Source of the DNA: Bacteroidia bacterium
GTDB taxonomy: Bacteria; Bacteroidota; Bacteroidia; Palsa-965
Direction of reading: 5' to 3'
Length of the DNA: 64,000 nt
Assembly (NCBI GenBank): GCA_025454955.1
Contig: JALONL010000011.1
Coordinates: forward strand, 1-64,000
The translations under genes and the position numbers were made by a program. The notes below the pieces were generated by a model. The model had not been told where the DNA came from. It saw nothing but the letters and a program-made list of their open reading frames with translations, and searched no databases. Shown piece by piece: positions 42,478 to 51,573 of this stretch. Positions within the stretch are counted from its first letter, which is position 1; the number at the start of each line of letters is the position of its first letter.

Positions 42478-44916
42478 ATGAACAGCCTCGCGCCACGCAT
42501 TTACGGCAAACTGAAACCAGCCCTGCAAAAGGCCGGCAGTTTTTTGCGCACCCGGCGCGGAAGGCATGTGCTGGTGCTGGCGGTGATTTGTGGTGTGTAT
42601 GCATTTTGCCTGCCGCGAAATTTGTTTGAAGATCCGTCGAGCACCGTTATTCTCTCGGCCGACGGGCAGTTGCTCGGTGCGCGCATTGCGGCCGACGGGC
42701 AATGGCGTTTTCCGGAGCGCGAAAAAGCACCCGAGAAATTTTCGCAATGCCTTATCCAGTTTGAAGACCGGAATTTCCGCCAGCATCCCGGTGTGAATCC
42801 GATGGCGCTGGCGCGGGCATTGCGGCAAAACGTGAGCGGGCAGCGTGTGGTGAGCGGGGGCAGCACCATTACCATGCAGGTAATACGCATGGCCCGGCGC
42901 AATCCGCCGCGCACGCTCTGGCAGAAAGGCATAGAAATAGTGCTGGCCACACGGCTCGAACTGCGTTACAGCAAAGACGAAATTCTGGCGCTCTATGCCT
43001 CGCACGCGCCCTTTGGCAGCAACGTGGTGGGCATTGATGCCGCGGCCTGGCGTTATTTCGGTCGCACACCCGAGCAGCTTTCGTGGGCCGAGTCGGCCAC
43101 GCTGGCCGTGCTGCCCAACAGTCCTTCGCTCATTTACCCCGGCAAAAACCAGCAACGCCTCAAAGACAAACGCGACCGCCTGCTCGAACGCCTCTGCACA
43201 GCCGGCATCATCGACCGCAGCACCTGCGACCTGGCCAAACACGAGCCCCTGCCCGGTGCGCCCTACCCGCTTCCGCGCCTCGCCCCGCACCTGCTGCAAC
43301 GCGCCGCCGCCGAAGGACGCAACGGACAAATCATACAATCGACCCTGCAATACAACCTGCAGGAAAACGTAAACGGCATTGTGGCCCGCCACGCACGCAC
43401 GCTGCGCACCAACGAAATACACAACTGCGCCGCAATTGTGCTCGAAGTAGAAACCGGCAATGTGCTTGCCTACGCCGGAAATGCACCCGCACCGCTCACC
43501 ACCGAACTCAGCGGCGACGAATACGGCAACGACGTGGACGTTATTACCGCCCCGCGAAGCACCGGAAGCATTCTCAAACCCTACCTCTACGCCGCCATGC
43601 TTACCGACGGCGAACTCCTGCCCAACACACTCGTACCCGACATTCCCACCGATCTCTCCGGCTACTCGCCCGAAAACTTTAACCGCACTTACGATGGTGC
43701 CGTGCCCGCACACCGCGCCCTCGCCCGCTCGCTCAATGTGCCCGCCGTGCGTATGCTCAAGCAGTACCGCGTGGAACGTTTTCACACCCTGCTCCGCCGC
43801 TCGGGCTTAACCACCATTACCCGCCCGCCCGACGATTACGGCCTCTCGCTCATACTCGGCGGTGCCGAAGGAAAACTCTGGGACCTTGCCGGCACGTATG
43901 CTTCCATGGCACGCAGCCTCAACCACTACACCACCACCGGCAAAAGCCCGCGAAGCGATTTTCATCCGGCCAATTACCTGCACCTGCAAACTGCACACGA
44001 CACCGCCTCACGCGCCACACAATCGCGCGCACCGTTCGATCCGGCCGCCATCTGGTTTACCTTCGAGTCGATGTCGGAATTAACCCGCCCCGACGACGAA
44101 GCCGCGTGGACACAATTCAGTTCGTCAAAACGCGTGGCCTGGAAAACCGGCACCAGCTTTGGCTTTCGCGATGGATGGGCCATTGGCGTAACACCCCGCT
44201 ACGTGGTGGCAGTATGGGCCGGAAATGCCGACGGCGAAGGACGACCCGGACTCACCGGCATTGCCACCGCAGCACCCATCATGTTTGATGTGTTTAACCT
44301 GCTGCCCACCGGCGATTGGTTTACGGCTCCCGTAAATGATATGCAGGAAATTGACGCATGCGCCGAAAGCGGACACCGCGCATTAGACATTTGCCCCAAA
44401 CAAAAAATGCGCGTGCCCAAAGCCGGGCTAAAAAGTGCGCCCTGCCCCTATCACCGCACCGTACACCTGAGCATGAGCGGCGAATACCGTGTAACAAGCG
44501 ATTGCGAATCGCCGGGCAATATGCAGCATGTGCCGTGGTTTGTGCTGCCGCCCGCCATGGAGTTTTACTACAAAACAAAATATCCCGGCTACCGCGCACT
44601 GCCTCCGCTGCGCAGCGACTGCATAAGCGGCGGCACACATACAAGGGCAATGGAGTTTGTATATCCGCGCGACGAGCCCCGCCTCTTTATTCCCACCGAA
44701 CTGAACGGACGGCCGGGCAAAGTAGTGTTTGAAATTGCACACCGCCGCCCCGGCACCAAAGTATTCTGGCACATCGACGAAGAATATCTTGGCGAAACAA
44801 AAGACATCCATCAGTTTGCCGCCGCTCCCGCCGAAGGAAAGCACACACTTACCGTAGTGGATGAACAGGGCGAAACAATGACCCTGCAAATTGAAATTGT
44901 GGGTAAGAAAAACTAA
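42478..44916 (+). CDS. pbpC: penicillin-binding protein 1C
   Basis: 812-residue bifunctional peptidoglycan synthase. One N-terminal membrane anchor (HVLVLAVICGVYAFCLP), a GT51 glycosyltransferase domain (about 60-235) with EDRNFRQHPG and GGSTITMQ, and a transpeptidase domain with Ser-x-x-Lys in TGSILKP and the KTGTS motif. A C-terminal BiPBP_C immunoglobulin-like domain (GKVVFEIAHRRPGTKVFW) marks the PBP1C class. The usual alpha-2-macroglobulin partner gene is not adjacent. It overlaps the next gene tail to tail by 4 bp. Confidence 0.95.
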   Translation: MNSLAPRIYGKLKPALQKAGSFLRTRRGRHVLVLAVICGVYAFCLPRNLFEDPSSTVILSADGQLLGARIAADGQWRFPEREKAPEKFSQCLIQFEDRNFRQHPGVNPMALARALRQNVSGQRVVSGGSTITMQVIRMARRNPPRTLWQKGIEIVLATRLELRYSKDEILALYASHAPFGSNVVGIDAAAWRYFGRTPEQLSWAESATLAVLPNSPSLIYPGKNQQRLKDKRDRLLERLCTAGIIDRSTCDLAKHEPLPGAPYPLPRLAPHLLQRAAAEGRNGQIIQSTLQYNLQENVNGIVARHARTLRTNEIHNCAAIVLEVETGNVLAYAGNAPAPLTTELSGDEYGNDVDVITAPRSTGSILKPYLYAAMLTDGELLPNTLVPDIPTDLSGYSPENFNRTYDGAVPAHRALARSLNVPAVRMLKQYRVERFHTLLRRSGLTTITRPPDDYGLSLILGGAEGKLWDLAGTYASMARSLNHYTTTGKSPRSDFHPANYLHLQTAHDTASRATQSRAPFDPAAIWFTFESMSELTRPDDEAAWTQFSSSKRVAWKTGTSFGFRDGWAIGVTPRYVVAVWAGNADGEGRPGLTGIATAAPIMFDVFNLLPTGDWFTAPVNDMQEIDACAESGHRALDICPKQKMRVPKAGLKSAPCPYHRTVHLSMSGEYRVTSDCESPGNMQHVPWFVLPPAMEFYYKTKYPGYRALPPLRSDCISGGTHTRAMEFVYPRDEPRLFIPTELNGRPGKVVFEIAHRRPGTKVFWHIDEEYLGETKDIHQFAAAPAEGKHTLTVVDEQGETMTLQIEIVGKKN

Positions 44917-45479
44917 CCCAGCCGCGTGTGTACTTCGCGCTCCACGGCTTTGAATAATTGCCGCGGTTTGAGCGGTCTCCAGCTCATGTCGTTCAGTGCG
45001 CCGCCCCAATGTATGTACCAGTCTAAGCGGGCACGTTTCATTTCGGTAAGTACGTGCTGGCGGAAATTGAGAAATACAATCCATCCGTCTTCCACTTCCT
45101 CAAACCATTCTTCGTAATAACTGTCGTCGGAGTAATGAAAATTGAGCACATTTTCGCCGATGAAAATAAACTTGTTGATTCCTTCATACAGCATGGTTTC
45201 CAACACATCGCGTTTCAGAATCATTATATCGTTGTAAAGTGCATCATTCCATTCACCTATCAGTTCAATGATGCAGTAGCGTTCATCGTAATCGGCAAAA
45301 AGAATTTTCATGAATAAGGTGGAAGAACCGAATTCGTCCCACTGCGGATGAAGGAGATAATTGTACACCTGATTGGTGTATTCAAACTCACTGTATTCGC
45401 GTCCGTAAAATGGCGATCTTTCGTCTTCTTCTGCCATGTATGCGTGACGCCAGTTGTAATAAGGTTCAATGTTGTGCAT
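44913..45479 (-). CDS. conserved Bacteroidota protein of unknown function
   Basis: 188-residue soluble, acidic protein rich in aromatic residues (EEDERSPFYGREYSEFEY, HPQWDEFGSSTL, IIELIGEWNDALYNDI, FIGENVLNFHYSDDSYYEEWFEE). I recall closely similar uncharacterised proteins throughout Bacteroidota. No known domain is evident. Its ATG overlaps the stop of the OmpA-family gene upstream (TGATG at 45477-45481), so translation is coupled. A link to the cell envelope is only inferred from that. Confidence 0.75.
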   Translation of the reverse strand: MHNIEPYYNWRHAYMAEEDERSPFYGREYSEFEYTNQVYNYLLHPQWDEFGSSTLFMKILFADYDERYCIIELIGEWNDALYNDIMILKRDVLETMLYEGINKFIFIGENVLNFHYSDDSYYEEWFEEVEDGWIVFLNFRQHVLTEMKRARLDWYIHWGGALNDMSWRPLKPRQLFKAVEREVHTRLG

Positions 45480-46597
45480 CAGTCTTTCAGTAAACGTATT
45501 TCCACACGGCGGTTGAGCAGTTTTCCTCCTTCCGTGCTGTTTGGCATTACGGGCTGGCTTTCGCCTTTGCCCTGTGTGCTCATTCGGTTTTTAGCTATTC
45601 CTTTTTTATGCAGATAGTTTTTCACGCTTTCTGCGCGGGCCGCACTCAGCATCTGGTTTTGTACCGAATCGCCTTCGCTGTCGGTATGGCCGGTAATGAG
45701 TATTTCTGCAGTGGGATGCTTGTGCAGGTACAAAGCCAGTTCATCAAGATCGACGGCCGATCGGGTATTGAGCTTTGCACTGCCGGTGGCAAAAAGTAAA
45801 TTGCGCAGCACCAGTACATCGCCCTGCGCAAAGATTTGCTCCACATCAGCTGCGCCGTTCAAAGGCCGTTCTCTCAGGCGGAGTTCAAAACCGTCCACAT
45901 AATAATGCGTGTAGGCAATGCCATCGAGGTTACCGAATTCCTTGCCTGTTTTGGGACCGATCCAATGGAATGCGCCGAAAAGAAGTACGCGTTCGGTGCC
46001 ATTGGCTTTGTACTCCTGTGTGAGTGTAATCCAGTTGCGGCGGTCGTTAAATCCACGGTCGTTGCCCCAGCGCAGGGGCGGAGGCTGTGTTAGCAAACTG
46101 TCGCCGTTGAATTCTTTTACCGGTTTATCCAGAAACAACGCACTTAAACTGTGCAGCACATCGTTGCTGTCCATCAGATCGGCGCAACTTATTCTTACCG
46201 AAAATACATAGAGGCTGTCTTTTTGCAACGGTGCAAGCAACTGCACCTGCAGAAATTCGCGGAACCCGTTGTAATTGCAAATTGCCGTCATGGCCTGCCC
46301 TTCAAACGGCGCCTGCCTTCCATACTTGTTTTGCGACGGGCGGAAGCCGCGTGCTCCGGCTTCGTTGTAATAATCGCCGTTTCCTGCATCAAGCGGCACA
46401 GTCCAGTCTTGCAGGCATTGCTTGCCGGTGTTTGAGCCATCGGGCAATTGCCGGTATTGCTCGAAACCGGGGTTGGGAATGAGATTGGGATTTTGCGCGG
46501 CAAGTACTGTGGAAAACAAAAAAGCAATACCTGCAAGTACAGTTGAGGCAAATACAGATGAAACAGAATGGCAGACAAAATGCCTAATTGATTGCAC
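45479..46597 (-). CDS. OmpA-family peptidoglycan-binding protein
   Basis: About 372 residues. A signal-like segment (VFASTVLAGIAFLFSTVLAAQ), a beta-sandwich carbohydrate-binding-like domain (NLIPNPGFEQYRQLPDGS), then a C-terminal OmpA domain with LLFATGSAKLNTRS, ILITGHTDSEGD, LSAARAESVKNYL and NRRVEIRLLKD. It is anchored to peptidoglycan from the periplasmic face of the outer membrane. The start is uncertain: the GTG at 46597 avoids overlap, whereas ATGs at 46675 or 46690 would overlap the preceding gene. It is coupled to the downstream 188-residue protein. Confidence 0.82.
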   Translation of the reverse strand: MQSIRHFVCHSVSSVFASTVLAGIAFLFSTVLAAQNPNLIPNPGFEQYRQLPDGSNTGKQCLQDWTVPLDAGNGDYYNEAGARGFRPSQNKYGRQAPFEGQAMTAICNYNGFREFLQVQLLAPLQKDSLYVFSVRISCADLMDSNDVLHSLSALFLDKPVKEFNGDSLLTQPPPLRWGNDRGFNDRRNWITLTQEYKANGTERVLLFGAFHWIGPKTGKEFGNLDGIAYTHYYVDGFELRLRERPLNGAADVEQIFAQGDVLVLRNLLFATGSAKLNTRSAVDLDELALYLHKHPTAEILITGHTDSEGDSVQNQMLSAARAESVKNYLHKKGIAKNRMSTQGKGESQPVMPNSTEGGKLLNRRVEIRLLKD

Positions 46598-46616
46598 GCG
46601 ATGAAGTTCAGCACTT

Positions 46617-48170
46617 CTATCTGACAACCACCAGTTTTTTCCGAACCGAACCTTTATCCGTAAATATTTCCGCATAATAAATTCCGTCATTTAGTCCATG
46701 CATTGGTACCACGCAACGCACACCCTGATTTGTCTGCTGCAGAACAATACGGCCAGATCCGTCATAAATAAGAACCGAATTTACCACGGCTGCTTCTGCA
46801 GAAATGTGAAGATAATCAGAAGTTGGATTCGGGTAAAATGATATTTCAGGTAAACTTATATCGGGTATCATTCCCAGGAGTATGTCATCGGGCGTAAATA
46901 CACCTACCGTATCATTTCCTTTGCGATAGGCAATCAACTTCTCACTATAAATAAATCCATCGAGATACCCCGGACTTCTGAATGAAGCTCTTACCATTCC
47001 CAACCCCTCTGTATAGGCGCTGCCTGTATGAATATAGGAAGGATACCACGTTACACCGTTATAGACCATATACGTTGTATCTGAATTGGAATAAAGCCTC
47101 TTTGAGCCCTGTGTACCATAGAAATAAACCGAAGAACTGTCCACCGGATCATCGCCACCTATTAACATTCCTGTATTGCCGAGAGAATCGACAAAAAGAC
47201 AGGTTTCATACCAGAGTGAATCGGTAACATACTGCGTGTAAACAGGACTCATATCGACAGTTGGATAATATGCCGCACTTCTGCCAACCATACGATGATG
47301 ATAACTGTTTGTGGCATGACTGGCTGAGTCAACCACATTAAAAGTACCTGCCACAGGCGAGAACCAGTAACTGGTGGCATTGCCGGGAGGATTATTCCAA
47401 TAATCATAATACATGGCCATGTGCGAACCTGTATAGCCATAAATCAGGGTATCGCCACTTTGAGTTCGCGAAGTGATTGTAATTTTGCTGCGATGATATT
47501 CGTATTCCGTAATGGTTTCAATAAATTCTGACGCATATTCAAACATATCGCCGGGTTGGAAATCAAAATAGTCTTTCCAACCGGGCAACTTTTCCCCGAG
47601 ATTCCGGTTTTGTATTCCTGCCAGACGGTAGTAAAGTCCGTTTCCCTCCGGCCATTGTACAATTCCATGCAGCTTCGACCAGATCAGCGAATCGCCTGTA
47701 CTGAGCAGTGCGAGCCTGAGCGAGTCGGGCTGACCGAGCACCAATCCGGAATATTCAGCCACCACCTGCGCTGTAATAGTTGCTGAAGCATTGAATGTCC
47801 AGGAATAACCAATGCTGCCAAGAGTATGAATTTCTGTAACGGAATTTCCGGAATTCATCTGGCAGATTCCTCCGGCCGACTTGAGCATGCTGTATCCGCA
47901 AATTGCCTGTGGCTGATTAATCAATCCATAACAACTGGTGCAGGAAAATGGCCCGGAAGCAAGAGTTAGTCCGCTATCCTGCCCGATGACGTTGAACGTA
48001 AAGCTGGTATCGCCGTTACTGACCGAATAACCGGTAGCGAAAAATGTAGCAGAAAGAATCTGATCGCCATCGCGACGATAATGAAAAGTATCGTTGCGGG
48101 TGAACATAGTCCACGATTGTGCATGAAGCAACGAGGTCATCAAAACCAGTGTGAGTAATAATTGTTTCAT
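46617..48170 (-). CDS. secreted T9SS-sorted protein of unknown function
   Basis: 517-residue exported protein. Signal peptide (MKQLLLTLVLMTSLLHAQ); a long beta-rich body with no recognised catalytic motif (DTFHYRRDGDQILSATFF, GDMFEYASEFIETITEYEYHRS); and a T9SS type A sorting domain (FYPNPTSDYLHISAE...GSVRKKLVVVR). It is directly upstream of the OmpA-family gene (about 20 bp), so a transcript with an envelope role is possible. AT-rich relative to neighbours. Confidence 0.8.
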   Translation of the reverse strand: MKQLLLTLVLMTSLLHAQSWTMFTRNDTFHYRRDGDQILSATFFATGYSVSNGDTSFTFNVIGQDSGLTLASGPFSCTSCYGLINQPQAICGYSMLKSAGGICQMNSGNSVTEIHTLGSIGYSWTFNASATITAQVVAEYSGLVLGQPDSLRLALLSTGDSLIWSKLHGIVQWPEGNGLYYRLAGIQNRNLGEKLPGWKDYFDFQPGDMFEYASEFIETITEYEYHRSKITITSRTQSGDTLIYGYTGSHMAMYYDYWNNPPGNATSYWFSPVAGTFNVVDSASHATNSYHHRMVGRSAAYYPTVDMSPVYTQYVTDSLWYETCLFVDSLGNTGMLIGGDDPVDSSSVYFYGTQGSKRLYSNSDTTYMVYNGVTWYPSYIHTGSAYTEGLGMVRASFRSPGYLDGFIYSEKLIAYRKGNDTVGVFTPDDILLGMIPDISLPEISFYPNPTSDYLHISAEAAVVNSVLIYDGSGRIVLQQTNQGVRCVVPMHGLNDGIYYAEIFTDKGSVRKKLVVVR

Positions 48171-48308
48171 GGCGAAATGATTTGGGTGATTTAAATTTAG
48201 CATAAACCGCTAATCCTTAATACTGTTTACGCAATAAATCAACTGTAACATCCTGAAGTTTAATAGTTGAGGATTTGTAAAAAAAGTACATCGGATGAAT
48301 ATTTCCAC

Positions 48309-48316
48309 TACCTTTG
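48309..48316 (+). promoter_or_regulatory. -7 box TAnnTTTG for DEAD-box helicase
   Basis: TACCTTTG, a perfect match, giving a 5' UTR of about 125-130 nt before the ATG at 48450. Long leaders are usual for cold-induced DEAD-box genes. The rest of the 279-bp gap shows nothing else. Confidence 0.45.
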
Positions 48317-48449
48317 TAACGATTTCATCTATAATCGTTTCTGTTTATCTCTGCCTCACGGCAAATCAACAGCCTCGCGTCCCCGAAATCATTACTAGCT
48401 AATCACTGCCAAACGAAACGACGCACGGGGCAATCAAAATTTTATTAAA

Positions 48450-49859
48450 ATGCAATTTCAGGATCTCGGGCTGAACGATCAGCTCGTGCAGAATCTTCTT
48501 AACGAAGGTTATGTACAACCCACACCCATTCAGCAACAGGCCATTCCCCATGTACTTAAACGCAGCGATGTGTTTGGCATGGCTCAAACCGGCACAGGCA
48601 AAACGGCCGCCTTTGCTTTGCCGCTCATTCAACTTGTAGCCGGCGAATTTCCGCAGCAGCAGACGCACCGCAAACCGGTTATTCTGGTGCTTGCACCTAC
48701 CCGCGAGCTTGCCTCTCAGATAAACGAAAGTTTTATTGTGTATGGCAAAGGCGTAGGACTTCGCACCACCGTTATTTTTGGCGGCGTATCGCAAAGACCG
48801 CAGGAAGAAGTGCTTCGCCGTGGCGTGGACGTAGTAGTGGCCACACCCGGACGTTTGCTCGACCTTATGAATCAGGGGCTGATTAAACTCGATACCATCC
48901 GCTACCTCGTGCTCGATGAAGTGGATCGTATGCTCGATATGGGCTTTATTCACGACATACGTCGCATTCTGCCCAAGCTGCCCGCACAGCGTCAGACACT
49001 TTTCTTCTCGGCCACCGCGCCCGACGAAATCATCAAGCTCTCCTCCGTGCTGTTGCGCAATCCGGTGCAGGTACGTGTGGCAGCCGTATCGGCTCCGGCC
49101 GAAACCGTGCAGCAATCGTTCTTTTACATTCCCAAGGCCGATAAGCCCAAACTACTGCTGCACCTGCTCAACACCGAAGTACACGAACGCGTACTCGTAT
49201 TCTCGCGCACCAAGCACGGCTCCGACCGTATTGCCCGTGTGCTTACCCGCGCAGGCATTACCGCTGCCGCCATACACGGCGATAAATCGCAGAATGCCCG
49301 CGAACGTGCGCTCGACGGCTTCAAGAAAAGCACCGTGCGCGTACTCGTGGCCACCGACATTGCAGCCCGCGGCATCGACATCGATGAGCTTACCTACGTG
49401 CTCAACTACGATTTGCCCGAAGTGGCCGAAACATACATTCACCGCATCGGCCGCACCGGCCGCGCAGGCACCAGCGGAAAAGCAATTTCGTTTTGCTCCG
49501 ACGAGGAAAAAGAATACCTCACCGATATCCGCAAGCTGGTAGGTAAAGAAAAAATTGCCCTCCGACCCACACCCGAAGTTTCAGGCGTAGATGTGCCTTC
49601 GGCCAAACCTGCGGCCAAACAAGCCTGGTCGCAGGGCCGCGACCGTAAAGCTCCGCGTTTTGGTAAAAAGCCGGGCAGCAGTTCGGGTAATGGTGGAAAT
49701 CGTACACGTATAAGCCGTAATGAAGCGACAGTTCCGCAGGTCAAACAGCCACAGGCGCAGCAGGCCAGCGCGCAAAACGGTGGTAATAAAAGCCAGCCGG
49801 GGAAAAAGCGTAACCGCAGTAGAAACCGGAATAAGTTTAGGAAGCCGGCGGTGGTGTAA
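48450..49859 (+). CDS. DEAD-box RNA helicase with DEVD motif
   Basis: 469-residue RhlE-type ATP-dependent RNA helicase for rRNA or mRNA remodelling. Q motif (GYVQPTPIQQQAIP), motif I AQTGTGKT (45-52), Ia PTRELA, motif III SAT (187-189) and motif VI HRIGRTGRAG are all normal. Motif II reads DEVD (156-159) instead of DEAD: Val158 replaces Ala through a GTG codon at 48921-48923. The C-terminal tail of about 90 residues is basic and Gly/Asn/Gln-rich (GRDRKAPRF, KKRNRSRNRNKF), typical for RNA binding in this phylum. Confidence 0.93.
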   Translation: MQFQDLGLNDQLVQNLLNEGYVQPTPIQQQAIPHVLKRSDVFGMAQTGTGKTAAFALPLIQLVAGEFPQQQTHRKPVILVLAPTRELASQINESFIVYGKGVGLRTTVIFGGVSQRPQEEVLRRGVDVVVATPGRLLDLMNQGLIKLDTIRYLVLDEVDRMLDMGFIHDIRRILPKLPAQRQTLFFSATAPDEIIKLSSVLLRNPVQVRVAAVSAPAETVQQSFFYIPKADKPKLLLHLLNTEVHERVLVFSRTKHGSDRIARVLTRAGITAAAIHGDKSQNARERALDGFKKSTVRVLVATDIAARGIDIDELTYVLNYDLPEVAETYIHRIGRTGRAGTSGKAISFCSDEEKEYLTDIRKLVGKEKIALRPTPEVSGVDVPSAKPAAKQAWSQGRDRKAPRFGKKPGSSSGNGGNRTRISRNEATVPQVKQPQAQQASAQNGGNKSQPGKKRNRSRNRNKFRKPAVV

Positions 49860-49911
49860 TGATTTGTTTTTGAAGATTACCTGTAAAATATTTTTTCGGG
49901 GAATACTTTTT

Positions 49912-49947
49912 AGAGACTGTTTCACAATGTGGGGCAGTCTCTTTTTA
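49912..49947 (+). terminator. terminator after DEAD-box helicase
   Basis: Stem agagactg (49912-49919) with cagtctct (49935-49942), followed by a T run. Confidence 0.85.
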
Positions 49948-49988
49948 TTCACAGAAATTGGTAGTTTATTTCTTTGGGGGTGATTTCT

Positions 49989-50465
49989 TTAAAACCTGTC
50001 GGGGCGGGATTGGGAGGGCAAAATTGCCGACAGCTTTAAACTGTCTTTTGGGGTTGAATACCTGTATAGCAAATCGTTGATTTTGTAGTTATAGCTGTAT
50101 TGTTTATCACTACTTAATACCGTACTGTTTGTGCCAATTGAATATATTTCTTTTCCTTTTCTGCCTGATAGTATAAAACAAATTTTGCAGGAAAATGCAT
50201 CTGTGTTTTTTTCAACTTTCAACGACTTGAGCAACCGGCTTAATGAGTCAATCATTTCCTGGTTTTTACTCTTGAAATAAATATCATGTTTATCAATTAT
50301 ATGTTTGTAATTTCTAGGATATAAGGGCAGGCTGTTTTCTTTTATTCCATAAATCTCCAGTTTGGCGGCAGAGCCAATGGGGTGTTTGCAATGAAATGAA
50401 ATAGCTGATAACATTATCAGCAGAATGTACCTGTTGAAAATCAAATTTTGTGTGGTGTTTTGCAT
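49989..50465 (-). CDS. small lipoprotein of unknown function
   Basis: 158-residue protein, AT-rich coding sequence. The start at 50465 gives a signal peptide with a lipobox-like end (IMLSAISFHC). The body is polar with several Lys and Tyr (YPRNYKHIIDKHDIYFKSKN, FSCKICFILSGRKGKE). Longer frame starts upstream are less likely, since the signal would be buried. Its leader carries a 13-bp triple repeat. The low GC compared with its surroundings hints at foreign origin. No family recognised. Confidence 0.55.
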   Translation of the reverse strand: MQNTTQNLIFNRYILLIMLSAISFHCKHPIGSAAKLEIYGIKENSLPLYPRNYKHIIDKHDIYFKSKNQEMIDSLSRLLKSLKVEKNTDAFSCKICFILSGRKGKEIYSIGTNSTVLSSDKQYSYNYKINDLLYRYSTPKDSLKLSAILPSQSRPDRF

Positions 50466-50488
50466 CAGGGTTTTATTGGGGTTAATTG

Positions 50489-50527
50489 TTTTTTTCTGGC
50501 ATTTTTTTCTGGCATTTTTTTCTGGCA
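50489..50527. repeat. 13-bp triple tandem repeat
   Basis: Three exact copies of tttttttctggca in the leader of the small lipoprotein gene, 24 bp before its start. Copy number may vary by slippage. Confidence 0.85.
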
Positions 50528-50609
50528 ATAAAATTTTATTGATAATTTTTGATCCGGTGCAGGTGTTACTCACGAAACATTTTACTCACAAAAAACAAAT
50601 TTAGGGTAA

Positions 50610-50641
50610 AACCTGCGAGATCGAAAAAGATCTCGCAGGTT
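50610..50641 (-). terminator. terminator after murQ
   Basis: Perfect 13-bp stem aacctgcgagatc (50610-50622) with gatctcgcaggtt (50629-50641), loop of 6. On the minus strand it is followed by TTTTAC, 46 bp past the murQ stop. Confidence 0.85.
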
Positions 50642-50687
50642 GGGGTTTGTTGTTTGTTTTTTGGGGTTGGGTGTTTTTATTTTTTGT

Positions 50688-51497
50688 TTAGTGTTTTTTT
50701 ATGCTTTCTACCGCTTTGCGTACACTACCCTGCTCCTGTAGCAATTTTGCGGCTTCTTCGTACTCCAGCCCGGTGGCTTCCATGACCATTCTTGTGCCGC
50801 GGTCAATGAGTTTGTGGTTGCTGAGTTGCATGTCAACCATGCGGTTTCCTTTTACGCGGCCAAGCTGAATCATGGTGGCGGTGGAAATCATGTTGAGTAT
50901 GAGTTTTTGTGCGGTGCCTGATTTCATGCGGGTGCTGCCGGTTACAAACTCGGGGCCTACCACGGCCACCACCGGATAGTTTGCGGTGAGTGCGAGCGGG
51001 CTTTCGGGGTTGCAGGTGATGCCGCCGGTAACTATTCCGCGGGCATTGCAGGCTTCGAGTGCGCCTATTACATAAGGTGTGGTGCCGGAAGCGGCTATGC
51101 CTATTACCACATCTTTATCGCTTACCATATATTCCTGCAAATCGGTCCAGCCTTGCTCGCGGTTGTCTTCGGCAAACTCTACGGCTTTGCGTATGGCTTT
51201 GTCGCCTCCGGCAATGAGTCCGTTTACCAGGCCGTGCTCCACGCCAAACGTGGGCGGACATTCCGACGCATCCACAATGCCCAAACGGCCGCTGGTACCT
51301 GCGCCGAGGTAAAACAAACGGCCACCGGCTCTTAGTTTGGCCACCACCTGCGCAGTAAGTGCTTCTATTTGCGGAATGGCCTGCGCCACGGCATGAGGCA
51401 CTGTCTGGTCTTCGCGGTTAATGTGCGTGAGCAGTTCGTGCAGGCTTTGCTGCTCGAGATTGTGGTAGTGCGATTCCGACTCGGTAATGCGTTTCAA
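50688..51497 (-). CDS. murQ: N-acetylmuramic acid 6-phosphate etherase MurQ
   Basis: 269-residue SIS-domain lyase of wall recycling. It cleaves the lactyl ether of MurNAc-6-phosphate to give GlcNAc-6-phosphate and D-lactate. Hallmarks: GAGTSGRLGIVDASECPPTFG, AEDNREQGW, GIAASGTTPYV, GSTRMKSGTAQK. The start is a TTG (51495-51497): no in-frame ATG lies upstream and the N-terminus then fits Bacteroidota MurQ length. Kinase (amgK, anmK) or transporter partners are not adjacent. Confidence 0.95.
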   Translation of the reverse strand: MKRITESESHYHNLEQQSLHELLTHINREDQTVPHAVAQAIPQIEALTAQVVAKLRAGGRLFYLGAGTSGRLGIVDASECPPTFGVEHGLVNGLIAGGDKAIRKAVEFAEDNREQGWTDLQEYMVSDKDVVIGIAASGTTPYVIGALEACNARGIVTGGITCNPESPLALTANYPVVAVVGPEFVTGSTRMKSGTAQKLILNMISTATMIQLGRVKGNRMVDMQLSNHKLIDRGTRMVMEATGLEYEEAAKLLQEQGSVRKAVESIKKH

Positions 51498-51525
51498 AAT
51501 ATTTGTGTTGAAATGTGAGTATATG

Positions 51526-51557
51526 AAAAGAGCCGCCCGTTTTGCAGCGACTCTTTT
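51526..51557 (-). terminator. terminator between E1 and murQ
   Basis: Near-perfect stem aaaagagccgc (51526-51536) with gcgactctttt (51547-51557), one mismatch, 16 bp past the dehydrogenase stop; ends CTTTTC on the minus strand. Confidence 0.7.
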
Positions 51558-51573
51558 TCAATTTATGTGATGC

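Noticed and set aside
42475..43785. 436-residue minus-strand open frame
   Set aside because: Antisense of pbpC, whose catalytic motifs are all intact. The long frame reflects high GC at third positions.
48399..49115. 238-residue minus-strand open frame
   Set aside because: Lies over the conserved first half of the DEAD-box helicase on the other strand.
50688..51497. MurQ considered truncated because it is shorter than the E. coli enzyme
   Set aside because: The full active-site and SIS motifs are present and, as I recall, Bacteroidota MurQ proteins have this length; only the start codon (TTG) is unusual.
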